A stretch of DNA of 21,584 bases from NCBI GenBank assembly GCA_030605085.1, contig JAUWBH010000099.1, forward strand, positions 1 through 21,584, written 5' to 3'. Both the position numbers and the translations under genes were made by a program. The notes beneath the pieces were generated by a model, which was not told where the DNA came from, did no database searches, and saw nothing but the letters and a program-made list of their open reading frames with translations. This document shows positions 7,751-15,587 of the stretch, piece after piece (within the stretch, counting starts at the first letter, position 1; every line of letters begins with the position of its first letter). This stretch comes from Promethearchaeota archaeon (lineage in GTDB: Archaea > Asgardarchaeota > Lokiarchaeia > Sigynarchaeales > SOKP01).

Positions 7751-8701
7751 ATGATATACTCTTTATATATTTACAAAACTAAAACTCAAAATCTCTTATA
7801 TGAGAAGAATTTCCAGATTATAAAAGAGGAAAGGATGGAAATGTTCGGATCGTTTTTCAAAGCCTTAAAATCATTTATCTCAGAAATAGTAACGAGTGGG
7901 GAACTAAAAAATGTTGAGTTAGGTGGATACGATGTTTTAATTTCTTATATACCCGAAGCCAAAATAGATTTAGTTATAATTGCAGATAAAGAAGATAGAA
8001 GTGTTATAAGTAAATTAACCCCTCAAATTATTCAAATTGTCTCAGAGTATAAAGAACTATTTACAAATTTTGATCTAAATACAGAAAAGCTCAAAAATTT
8101 TGATGATAAGTTAACAGAATTTATCATATCCCAAAAAAAAATAGTTGATAGCACCTTACTTGAAAACCAAAGCGAGATTTTAAAATCGATATGGGATCAA
8201 AAAGGAGAACTCTCTACCCAATTAAGAGAAGACTTAGCAAAAAAAAGAGAGCAACTACTTGATAAGCATTCTGAAGAATTTAATTTCCTTAAAAAATTAA
8301 AAATCGTTGAAAAACTAATCGATATCTCAGAGAAGCTTAGAGACGATAAAATGTTTATCGAATATGAAAAAGAAGAAAAATCCCTAAAAGACGAAATAAA
8401 AGATAGAAAGATTAAATTAAATTATTATTTAACAAAAACTAAAGATTCAATACAAAATTCTCTCGAAAATCTTCGCGGTAAACCCCCTCACGAGGGCGAC
8501 TTTAAAGAAGCATACATAAATCTTTATTCATTTAGTTCAAAACTTAAAAATTTTGCTAATTCTCAAACGTGTGAATACTATTACAAGCTTTCCAAAAAGT
8601 TAATAGATAAAATTGATATTTCAGCTGATGAATTCTCCAAAATTCGATCTGAAATCTTGGGATTGGATGATAATATCGAGAATTATTTTGATTTAGAATA
8701 A
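7751..8701 (+). CDS. Longin-like domain protein with coiled-coil C-terminus
   Basis: This protein has 316 residues. Residues ~1-110 alternate strands and helices as in longin/roadblock-type folds: MIYSLYIYKTKTQNLLYEKNF (two strands), a helix MEMFGSFFKALKSFISEIV, strands VELGGYDVLISYIPEAKIDLVIIADK, and a long helix. The rest is almost entirely charged helix, rich in Lys, Glu and Leu with heptad-like spacing, so coiled coil is likely. Longin domains serve in vesicle-tethering and GTPase-regulator complexes in eukaryotes and are widespread in Asgard archaea, often beside small GTPases. No GTPase gene is adjacent here. Localisation is predicted cytoplasmic or membrane-peripheral; there is no transmembrane segment. 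The fold is inferred from pattern only; a roadblock-like or unrelated alpha/beta domain is possible. Confidence 0.68.
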   Translation: MIYSLYIYKTKTQNLLYEKNFQIIKEERMEMFGSFFKALKSFISEIVTSGELKNVELGGYDVLISYIPEAKIDLVIIADKEDRSVISKLTPQIIQIVSEYKELFTNFDLNTEKLKNFDDKLTEFIISQKKIVDSTLLENQSEILKSIWDQKGELSTQLREDLAKKREQLLDKHSEEFNFLKKLKIVEKLIDISEKLRDDKMFIEYEKEEKSLKDEIKDRKIKLNYYLTKTKDSIQNSLENLRGKPPHEGDFKEAYINLYSFSSKLKNFANSQTCEYYYKLSKKLIDKIDISADEFSKIRSEILGLDDNIENYFDLE

Positions 8702-8872
8702 ATAGGTTTACCAATTTATTAATTTACAGAACAGGATTGAGAGATAAAAATAATATTGAAGAGTATTTTAATAATTAAATTGAAATTTTTTCAATATAAG
8801 AACTCAGATTATCTTTTAACGATTATAATTTTGAATATTATCTTTTGTTAAGCTCTAAATTAAAAATTAGAT

Positions 8873-9505
8873 TTAATTATTAAATGAAGATAAAATTAAC
8901 TTAACAATCCGATTCATATATTTTCCTTTTTGTATCTTACACGCCTTAGCAACTTTCTTATAATTAAAAGATTCTGCTAATGCATCCATATAAGATAAAT
9001 TATATAGTATAGAGACATTTTTGTTATTGCGCATAAATAAATTGTTAAGTTCTTCTTTTATTTCTTCATCGCTGATCGCTTTAGATTTTTTCTTAATTCT
9101 TCTTTTAATCTCCTCAACTGAATTGCTAAAATGTAGATCTCTCAATTTAGAAATAAGAGCACTTAAGACCATAGTATATAAAATTACGATTTCTTTATCT
9201 ACTGCATTCTCTTTTAAAATTTCAAGCTTATTTTTCAATTTTTCATGAATTTCTTTAATAGTCTCTTCGTTTAATCCTTTAATTTTTGTAAAAAGTAATA
9301 AAAATTGAAAATAATTCCCCTCTAAAAATAAGTCGAGATTCTCGTTAAACATGCTTTTAAATTTATGAATTATTTGACCAGACGCTCTAATTTTTACACT
9401 AACTTCAGGTGTTCTGCCAATTATTAAATCACGACCCTCTCTATAGAATTGCTGGTTAACAAGATTATCTGTGGCTTCATATAACCTTTGTATCTCTGAA
9501 CTCAT
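8873..9505 (-). CDS. Helical hypothetical protein
   Basis: I do not recognise this 210-residue, Lys/Glu-rich protein. It is predicted mostly alpha-helical: an N-terminal part with GRDLIIGRTPEVSVKIRASGQIIHKF, a middle of long amphipathic helices (LEGNYFQFLLLFTKIKGLNEETIKEIHEKLK), and a basic stretch KRRIKKKSKAISDEEIKEEL. The C-terminal SFNYKKVAKACKIQKGKYMNRIVKLI could form a helix-turn-helix. It has no membrane segments or metal motifs. It diverges from the HtpX gene across an AT-rich gap. The start is the first ATG with no obvious Shine-Dalgarno site. No function is proposed. Confidence 0.6.
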   Translation of the reverse strand: MSSEIQRLYEATDNLVNQQFYREGRDLIIGRTPEVSVKIRASGQIIHKFKSMFNENLDLFLEGNYFQFLLLFTKIKGLNEETIKEIHEKLKNKLEILKENAVDKEIVILYTMVLSALISKLRDLHFSNSVEEIKRRIKKKSKAISDEEIKEELNNLFMRNNKNVSILYNLSYMDALAESFNYKKVAKACKIQKGKYMNRIVKLILSSFNN

Positions 9506-9713
9506 TGTTAAGTTATCTAAAGTTAATAATTAAAAATATATTATCTGTATAGTATATAATAATTCATCGTTAAATTCTTTTGCGGACCTTCCATTTTTTA
9601 TAGTTTAAAATAGTAAAAGATTTAATTTTGAATTTCGATAATATACTTAGGAATATTATAACTAACTAACTTTTCTAATAACAATATTTTAATTGATAAA
9701 ATTAAAAAATTAA

Positions 9714-9719
9714 AGGTGA
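9714..9719 (+). promoter_or_regulatory. Shine-Dalgarno site ahead of the HtpX gene
   Basis: AGGTGA lies 6 nt before ATA 9726 and 43 nt before the first canonical in-frame start, GTG 9762. It therefore points to initiation at ATA 9726 or, less well spaced, ATT 9723. Confidence 0.55.
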
Positions 9720-9725
9720 ATAATT

Positions 9726-11450
9726 ATAGGATTAAGATTTAGCTCTTTTTTTTGCCTAATAGTGTTATTCGGACTAGTTTATGCGATTATCTTTACGATA
9801 GGCGTCTGGTTTAGCTGGAGCCTCTGGTTAATGATTGGAATTACCTTATTCATTATTTTTCTTCAATATTTAACAGGTCCCATATTTATTAACTGGTTAT
9901 TTGCGATTGAATGGATTCCCTACGATACATTTCAAACTCGATATCCACATTTAGCTGAAGCGGTTGATAAAGTAGTGTATGCGAGAGGGATTAAAACACC
10001 TCGTATGGGAATAATTCACGATAGAAATCCAAACGCATTTACATTTGGCTGGACAAAAAATAGTGCTAGAATAGTAATAACAACCGGGATTTTAGAATAT
10101 TTAAACGAGAACGAACAAAAAGCCGTAGTTGCTCACGAGTTAGGTCATGTTGTTCACAACGATTTTATATTAATGACAGTTGTGTTCGCAATCCCCTTAC
10201 TTTTATTAACAATAACTCGATGGTGCTTTTATGCGAGTCGAGGTTTCTTTCAAAGTAGGGATGGAAAAGGCGTAGGTGCCGCATTAGGGCTTGGATTAAT
10301 CGCAATTGCTGGATTATCGTATTTAGCTTACTATATAAGCTATTTTGTGTCATTAATAATAAGTAGAATTAGAGAATATTACGCTGATGAGCATGCTGGA
10401 GAATTATTTGAAAATCCAAACGCGTTATCTACGGGACTTGTAAAAATTGCTTATGGTCTACTTATGGAAAGAAATGTAGAAATGAATGAAAGGTCGCGTG
10501 TACGAGCACTTAGAGGTTTAGGAATATTTGATCCAAGAGGAGCTAAGGCGTTAGCAATTTCTAGCACGGGTGGTTCAGGAAAATATTCTAAAGACGCTAT
10601 TCAAGCAGCGGCGGCATGGGATTTGTTCAACCCTTGGGCCAAATTATATCAACTGGTTAGCACACATCCATTACCGGCTAAAAGAATCATGCGTTTAAAC
10701 GAACAATGCGAAAAATATGGAGTACGCCCCGAGATTGATTTGACATACGCTAGAAAATTAAAAGAAGAACAAGCGGGTAAAAGTATGTTCCCAGAATTTC
10801 TTACGGACTTTTCAGTTATGTTTTTACCGATATTAATTTTCATCGCTTTAATAGTTTTAACAGTAGTTTGGATATTTGCTGCGGTGGGATTATTTGCTGT
10901 GGGTTCAGGAACGATTTTTAATAATGCACTATCAAATTTACTCTTACTATGGGGAATAGGCTTTTATATAATTGGCTTCGGAGTTCTTATAAGGATTGGA
11001 TTTAAGTATAAAAGAGGATTCGAACCTAAAAGGATTGTTGAGCTCGTTACATATGTTAAAGCTTCCCCAATTCGTACCGTTCCTGCGGTTTTAGAGGGTC
11101 AAATCGTAGGGCGTGGTATGCCTGGATATTATTTCGGTGAAGATATGTTATTACAAGATGATACGGGGTTGATATATGTTGATTACGAGTCGCTAATTCC
11201 CTTATTTGGCAACCTAATTTTTGCGAGGAGAACAATTAGAAAATATATTGGGCAAAATGTACGAGTTATTGGCTGGTATAGGAGAGGTCCTGGTCCATAC
11301 ATCGAAATCAAATCAATTGAATCGTCTTCTGGTCATAGAAATAATAATTATAGGAAACAAGCGTCATACATATGGGCATTTATAGCGTTTGGAATTGGAT
11401 TGTTTCTTCTTTACTTATGGTATCTAGCATCTCCAATAAAATTCTTCTAA
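9726..11450 (+). CDS. HtpX/M48-type membrane zinc metalloprotease with extra C-terminal domain
   Basis: Translation from ATA 9726 adds 12 residues (GLRFSSFFCLI) to the 562 from GTG 9762 and completes the first membrane helix. The N-terminal half has two membrane helices, NAFTFGW, the zinc motif VVAHELGHVVHNDF (His125, Glu126, His129 counting from GTG 9762), two more helices and REYYADEHAGEL with the third zinc ligand. This is the M48B/HtpX arrangement for membrane-protein quality control. After THPLPAKRIMRL the protein continues well beyond the usual ~300 residues. It adds two helices, an OB-like beta domain (AVLEGQIVGRGMPGYYFGED, LLQDDTGLIYVDY, NVRVIGWYRRG) and a final helix. The Shine-Dalgarno placement favours the noncanonical start. 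A T-rich run follows the stop. Confidence 0.87.
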   Translation: MGLRFSSFFCLIVLFGLVYAIIFTIGVWFSWSLWLMIGITLFIIFLQYLTGPIFINWLFAIEWIPYDTFQTRYPHLAEAVDKVVYARGIKTPRMGIIHDRNPNAFTFGWTKNSARIVITTGILEYLNENEQKAVVAHELGHVVHNDFILMTVVFAIPLLLLTITRWCFYASRGFFQSRDGKGVGAALGLGLIAIAGLSYLAYYISYFVSLIISRIREYYADEHAGELFENPNALSTGLVKIAYGLLMERNVEMNERSRVRALRGLGIFDPRGAKALAISSTGGSGKYSKDAIQAAAAWDLFNPWAKLYQLVSTHPLPAKRIMRLNEQCEKYGVRPEIDLTYARKLKEEQAGKSMFPEFLTDFSVMFLPILIFIALIVLTVVWIFAAVGLFAVGSGTIFNNALSNLLLLWGIGFYIIGFGVLIRIGFKYKRGFEPKRIVELVTYVKASPIRTVPAVLEGQIVGRGMPGYYFGEDMLLQDDTGLIYVDYESLIPLFGNLIFARRTIRKYIGQNVRVIGWYRRGPGPYIEIKSIESSSGHRNNNYRKQASYIWAFIAFGIGLFLLYLWYLASPIKFF

Positions 11451-11451
11451 G

Positions 11452-11492
11452 TTTTGTTTTTTTCTTAATTAATTTTTATTTTATTTCATATT
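11452..11492 (+). terminator. T-rich terminator after the HtpX gene
   Basis: Directly after the stop codon come clustered T runs (GTTTTGTTTTTTTC, then more T-rich sequence) with no strong hairpin. This fits archaeal oligo-T termination. Confidence 0.45.
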
Positions 11493-11551
11493 ATTAATTT
11501 ATGAGAATATAATTATATTAATCTCAAATCTTAAATAGAGAGAAATTAAAA

Positions 11552-12811
11552 GTGGACATGGTTGATAAAACAATAAAGAAAGTAGAATTAATGGCACCTT
11601 TAAAAAATTACAAATCCTTAAACGCCATTATAGGAAACGCTGATGCTGTATATTTTGGCGTTGAAACTCTTAACATGCGAATGTATAGCGACAACTTCAA
11701 ATTAGAAGACTTAACTAAAATTGTAAAAACTTGCCATAATAATAATATTAAGACTTACCTTACCACCAATGTAGTAATATACGAAAACGAGTTTGATTTA
11801 TTAGAAAAAATCATGGATAAAGCTTATAGCTCAGAAATTGACGCGATTATTGTTCACGATATAGGAGCCATTCAACTAGCTAAAGAAAAAGGATTAAAGT
11901 TTCATATTTCAACACAGGCAAACATTTCAAATTCATATTCTGCTAAATTTTACGAGTTGTTGGAAGCCCAAAGATTGATACTCGCACGAGAATTGTCTTT
12001 AGTACAAATTAAAGAGATAAAAAGTAAGACGAAAAAAAGCGAAATCGAAGTATTTGTTCATGGAGCTCAGTGCACTTCAATTTCAGGGCGTTGTTATTTT
12101 TCGGCAGAAATATGTGGGTCTCAAGATTATTCGGCTAATAGGGGTAAATGCGTCCAGCCTTGTCGTAGAAGATGGAGAGTATATGACGATCTAAACAACG
12201 AGTTCCTTTACGATGGCGTCTTTTTTATTAATACAAAGGATCTTTGTATGATTGAACATATTCCAAAATTAATTGAAGCTAACATTGACGCGTTTAAAAT
12301 TGAAGGACGAATGAGAGATCCCCTCTATACAGAAGAAACAACTTCCTGCTATCGTGAAGCTATTGATGCGTATTATAACAATTCATTTACCAAAAAGAAA
12401 GTTGAAAAATGGCTTAAACGCTTGAAAAGAGTGTATAACAAAGGCTTTTCGACGGGATTTTATTTCGGCTTTCCTAAAGGAAGTGAAATTGAAAGAGATG
12501 TAGAAGGAAATGTTTCAAACTATAGAAAAATTGAAATTGGTAAAGTATTATCATATTATCCAGAAAAAAAAGCTGCAAAGATTCTTTTAACCGCAGGGAA
12601 GTTAATATTAAACGAGGAAATACATATTATAGGAACTCACACTGAAACATATGTACGACAGAAAATCACATCGATTCAAATTAAGCAGAAAAAAAATCTT
12701 ACAGAAACTCCCATTGTTTCAAAAAAAACTAATCGTATCACCGTAGGAATACTTGTTGATAACCCAGTAAAAAAGAATGACAAAATATTCAAATTAGAAA
12801 GAATACGTTGA
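11552..12811 (+). CDS. U32-family protein (peptidase U32 / RNA hydroxylation type)
   Basis: This 419-residue protein has the U32 signature at residues ~170-215: VFVHGAQCTSISGRCYFS, then GSQDYSANRGKCVQPCRRRW, with four conserved cysteines. The N-terminal barrel begins VELMAPLKNYKSLNAII and includes ADAVYFGVETLNMR. NTKDLCMIEHIPKLIEANIDAFKIEGRMR follows the signature, as is typical. Family members first called collagenases are now linked to prephenate-dependent hydroxylation of tRNA (TrhP) or 23S rRNA (RlhA). RNA modification is therefore the likelier role here, though the exact target is not readable. The C-terminal ~90 residues form a small beta domain (IGKVLSYYPEKKAAKILL). The start is GTG 11552; ATG two codons later is an alternative. 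A purine-rich GAGAG site lies upstream. Confidence 0.87.
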   Translation: MDMVDKTIKKVELMAPLKNYKSLNAIIGNADAVYFGVETLNMRMYSDNFKLEDLTKIVKTCHNNNIKTYLTTNVVIYENEFDLLEKIMDKAYSSEIDAIIVHDIGAIQLAKEKGLKFHISTQANISNSYSAKFYELLEAQRLILARELSLVQIKEIKSKTKKSEIEVFVHGAQCTSISGRCYFSAEICGSQDYSANRGKCVQPCRRRWRVYDDLNNEFLYDGVFFINTKDLCMIEHIPKLIEANIDAFKIEGRMRDPLYTEETTSCYREAIDAYYNNSFTKKKVEKWLKRLKRVYNKGFSTGFYFGFPKGSEIERDVEGNVSNYRKIEIGKVLSYYPEKKAAKILLTAGKLILNEEIHIIGTHTETYVRQKITSIQIKQKKNLTETPIVSKKTNRITVGILVDNPVKKNDKIFKLERIR

Positions 12812-12973
12812 ATATAGAAAATATTAATGTCGCTTTGAATAATTTTTTTAGAATAACGAAAAATTCATGAGAAATAAGGAATAAATCGTTCTAATATTAC
12901 TTCGAATTTTATAATTTATCATTACTAAAAAGAGAAGAATTCGATAAAATCAACTCTTTATACATTGTATTGT

Positions 12974-13026
12974 TTAAAAAAAAGAATAGAAAAAAAAATC
13001 AGAATAGAATTAGAAAAGAAAAAAAT
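12974..13026 (-). terminator. T-rich terminator of the SCP2 gene
   Basis: On the minus strand, downstream of the SCP2 stop, several T runs of up to nine are separated by short mixed segments. They fit oligo-T termination. No other gene is seen between 12812 and 13068. Confidence 0.4.
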
Positions 13027-13068
13027 TATTGAATATTTTGTGCAAATATTCTTCCAGAGATTATTTTC

Positions 13069-13503
13069 TTACAAATCTTCGGCAAGATCTTCGTATGCTT
13101 CCATGGCTAATTCAATAATTTCTTGAAATGCCATAGCATCTTGAAGATTACCTTCTACAGTAATATCCCCCGCCATGTAGGCGCTGGTGGCGTCTACTTC
13201 ACCGAATAACATTCCAGCGGCTACAGCCATTTTAGCGGAAAATGTGAAAGAAGGATTATCAACTGTTCCTTCACCGTATTCGATTACTCCGTTTTTTGCA
13301 GTGATCCAAAACTTAGCGTCCTGATCAGTAATTATCTCTTGAACTGAAATATCCATATCTTCCAGTTCTTCTTTTAAATCTTCGTTTTCAACACCAACTT
13401 GCTTGAAAAATTCCAACATTTTAAGAACTGCGTCAGGGCCAGCAGCATCTGCACCCGCGTCCATATTGGCTTTAATTTCTTTAAGTAAACTTTCATCAAC
13501 CAT
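13069..13503 (-). CDS. SCP2 sterol-carrier-like lipid-binding protein
   Basis: This 144-residue acidic protein is of single-domain SCP2 size. Characteristic segments are VQEIITDQDAKFWITAKNGVIEYGEG (paired strands), NPSFTFSAKMAVAAGMLFGEVDATSAYMAGDITVEGN (the strand-helix-strand with the A-Y-M-x-G-x-I-x-x-x-G-N motif) and a final helix. SCP2 domains form a hydrophobic tunnel that binds fatty acyl or isoprenoid lipids in the cytoplasm. No signal peptide is present. A GGTTGAT site precedes the ATG. Codon use is cleaner and GC slightly higher than in neighbouring genes, suggesting good expression. A divergent paralogue lies about 2 kb away on the other strand. Confidence 0.88.
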   Translation of the reverse strand: MVDESLLKEIKANMDAGADAAGPDAVLKMLEFFKQVGVENEDLKEELEDMDISVQEIITDQDAKFWITAKNGVIEYGEGTVDNPSFTFSAKMAVAAGMLFGEVDATSAYMAGDITVEGNLQDAMAFQEIIELAMEAYEDLAEDL

Positions 13504-13669
13504 ATTTTATCAACCCAAAATCAATCTTTTTGATTTTAATTTTTAGATTTTTAATATTTATTTTAGTTTATATTAATTTTAATTGATGATTAAAGATAAT
13601 GCTCTTTAATATAAAAAGATTTAATTTTTTTAAAAGAAAAAAAAAAAGATTAAAAAAAAGTTAAAATCC

Positions 13670-13765
13670 AAATGTTTTTTTTGGGAGCGCTATTTGTATC
13701 CATGCTGTAAGAGTTTAATGGAAAAAGTCTTTGAAGTGTGCCCTATTTGCGATACTTGCATTTAA
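13670..13765 (+). CDS. Possible cysteine-rich micro-ORF
   Basis: The frame ending at TAA 13763 reads KCFFWERYLYPCCKSLMEKV and then FEVCPICDTCI. It has six cysteines, including a C-P-x-C-x-x-C cluster, in only 31 residues. The only ATG in the stretch is at 13718, which gives a 15-residue peptide. The segment has higher GC and less random composition than its flanks. It may be a small zinc-binding peptide, the remnant of a zinc-ribbon protein, or chance. No Shine-Dalgarno site precedes ATG 13718. Confidence 0.2.
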   Translation, partial: KCFFWERYLYPCCKSLMEKVFEVCPICDTCI

Positions 13766-13891
13766 ATCGATTCTTTTTCTTTTCCTAATTTTTTTATAGG
13801 GTTTAAAGAGATTAACCACGAGAAAAGATTTCTAAAAATATAAATTAAAGGCGCTCGTAATTTTTTGATTTTTATATATCTTTACAAATTT

Positions 13892-13914
13892 TTATAAATT
13901 TTTTAGGAACAGTT
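13892..13914 (+). promoter_or_regulatory. Second copy of TATA/GAACAGTT element
   Basis: TTATAAATTTTT followed by GAACAGTT matches the element ahead of the radical-SAM gene at 21 of 23 positions. It lies about 205 nt before the MFS start, so the transcript would have a long leader. Confidence 0.35.
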
Positions 13915-14119
13915 TTTAATATATAAAAAGGTTTATTTCAATTTTTAATTCTTAAAAGCGTTATAAAGAAACATTTAGAAATTTGAGATTCTGTTTTGAT
14001 TTTTTTAACAAAATCGTCATATAGCATATTGATTTATCGACATAATACCAAAAAATTATTCTAAAATAAAATATTTTTAATAATAGCTCTGAAATAAGGA
14101 ACATAAATCTAAACTAATA

Positions 14120-15361
14120 ATGAATAAAACTGAGAATTATCAAAAATGGCGATTTTGGCCAATTATTTGCCTAGCTTTTTTTTATCCCGTAAATGGTGCG
14201 TTAGTTAATTTAGCAATTCCTCTTTATTATTTTAAACGGGGTACAAACATTGAAATAATCGGTTTTCTCGCAGCAGGAGTAACAATGACTTATTGTTTTT
14301 CTCCTATGTTATTAAATAGCATATCTGAAAAAATAAATCGAAGAAGGAGCGTTATTTTAGGAATAGTCGGAGTTAGTCTTGCTCAAATAGTATTTTATTT
14401 TTCGTTGGAGCCAATCCCGTTCTTAATCGCACGACTAGTAGAAGGTTTTATGGCTGGATTTATATGGTCAAACTTACAATCGAGCATCACAGATAACGCT
14501 CACCACAATCATAGTAAGTATTTAGCAAAATATAATCTTTCTTGGAACGCAGGAGTTCTTGGGGGTTATTTACTGGGTGCTATAGTTTTATATTTAGTAG
14601 ACAATTTAGAAATAATATTTTACATTGCTCCACTTTTAGTTGTTTCTAATGCTTTCATTATTTTATTCTTTTTTCAAGAGTCAAATAAAAGAAAAAACAA
14701 TCAAAACAATCAAGAGTTGAAACATTTAAACAGAGAAACCAATTTGGATGATAATAATCTAGAAAAGAATTACGAAAAGAACAAAGGAAATATTACAGAT
14801 TTTACCAAATATTCTATTCCCGTTATTGTACCATCTTTATATATTATCTCTTATTGTTTAATACGAGGGAGCGTAAATTTTTTATACCCCATAAAATCAG
14901 AAATACTTGGCTTTGATACTTATACAGTTTACCTACTCTCGTTTTTTGGGTTAAGTACTCAATTAATTTCAATAACTTTAGTAAGCTATTTATCTATCGA
15001 TCATTTAAAAAAAATACCAATAATTTCTCTTTTTGCCCTAATTATAATTTTGATATTTTTTGGCTTAAATTCAAATTTTTTTATTTTTTTATTGTTGTAC
15101 TTGCTATTAGGAATTTTTTCAGGTACATTACATGGCGCTAGCCTCAAACTATTCTTAGCTCTTAACATGAAGAATAACACTTCGAAATATTCCAGCTTAT
15201 TTGAGAGTATTATAGGTTTTACGTTTCTTATAACTCCAATTGTAGCTGGTTTTATCGCCAGAATTGATTTAAATCTAGCATTCTATGTTATGGCTATAAT
15301 TTTCTCAATCATGTTTTTAGCAAATTTAATTTTTATAAAAAAGATACAAAAAATAACATAA
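14120..15361 (+). CDS. MFS transporter, 12 transmembrane helices
   Basis: This 413-residue protein has about twelve hydrophobic helices, split by a hydrophilic Asn/Lys-rich loop at residues ~190-226 (RKNNQNNQ to NYEKNKGN) into two six-helix halves, as in the major facilitator superfamily. The loop between helices 2 and 3 contains NSISEKINRRRSVILG, the MFS motif-A-like segment, and helix 4 has RLVEGFMAG. The substrate cannot be read; the general shape fits drug or metabolite efflux. No partner gene is adjacent: tRNA-Asp lies 23 nt downstream on the opposite strand. The ATG follows AATAAGGAAC, a weak Shine-Dalgarno-like stretch. Confidence 0.85.
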   Translation: MNKTENYQKWRFWPIICLAFFYPVNGALVNLAIPLYYFKRGTNIEIIGFLAAGVTMTYCFSPMLLNSISEKINRRRSVILGIVGVSLAQIVFYFSLEPIPFLIARLVEGFMAGFIWSNLQSSITDNAHHNHSKYLAKYNLSWNAGVLGGYLLGAIVLYLVDNLEIIFYIAPLLVVSNAFIILFFFQESNKRKNNQNNQELKHLNRETNLDDNNLEKNYEKNKGNITDFTKYSIPVIVPSLYIISYCLIRGSVNFLYPIKSEILGFDTYTVYLLSFFGLSTQLISITLVSYLSIDHLKKIPIISLFALIIILIFFGLNSNFFIFLLLYLLLGIFSGTLHGASLKLFLALNMKNNTSKYSSLFESIIGFTFLITPIVAGFIARIDLNLAFYVMAIIFSIMFLANLIFIKKIQKIT

Positions 15362-15395
15362 AATAATAAATATAAGATAAGAATGGCGCGCCTAG

Positions 15396-15413
15396 CGGGA
15401 TTTGAACCCGCGT
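15396..15413. repeat. T-arm direct repeat, copy 1
   Basis: CGGGATTTGAACCCGCGT on the plus strand. This copy contains the T arm adjoining the acceptor stem of tRNA-Asp. Confidence 0.9.
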
Positions 15414-15424
15414 CGTTCTCCCCT

Positions 15425-15442
15425 CGGGATTTGAACCCGCGT
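15425..15442. repeat. T-arm direct repeat, copy 2
   Basis: Identical 18-nt copy offset by 29 nt, inside the same tRNA gene on the variable-loop side. Confidence 0.9.
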
Positions 15443-15587
15443 TGGACAGGAGTGACAGTCCCGAATGCTAGACCGGGCTACACTATAGGCGCAAAAATTT
15501 TAGAAGTTATATCAAATGAAGTAATACCAAATATAAAAATTTTATTCTCCTAATTCCGTTTTCTTTTTTCTTATTAAGACAATAAAT

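Larger units (their letters stand above)
13504..14119. other. 616-bp AT-rich intergenic region
   Basis: This gap separates the divergent SCP2 and MFS genes. It has A-rich tracts near 13630-13660, a short cysteine-rich frame at 13670-13765, and a TATA-plus-GAACAG string at 13892-13914. No tRNA, hairpin or long open frame is apparent in the remainder. Confidence 0.5.
15384..15492 (-). tRNA. tRNA-Asp(GTC) with partly duplicated T-arm and encoded CCA
   Basis: Minus strand. The acceptor GCGCCTA pairs with TAGGCGC, and G is the discriminator. CCA is encoded (15386-15384). The D stem GTGT/GCAT and the anticodon arm CGGGA-CTGTCAC-TCCTG give anticodon GTC at 15456-15454. An 18-nt sequence carrying most of the T arm occurs twice, offset by 29 nt, so the gene is 29 nt too long. 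Removing one repeat unit leaves a normal 77-nt cloverleaf. The extra copy could be an intron-like insertion or a recent duplication that disables the gene. I see no clean bulge-helix-bulge. Confidence 0.8.

Noticed and set aside
15384..15492. Clean archaeal intron in tRNA-Asp
   Set aside because: I could not fold a bulge-helix-bulge at either junction, and the extra sequence is explained by a direct duplication.
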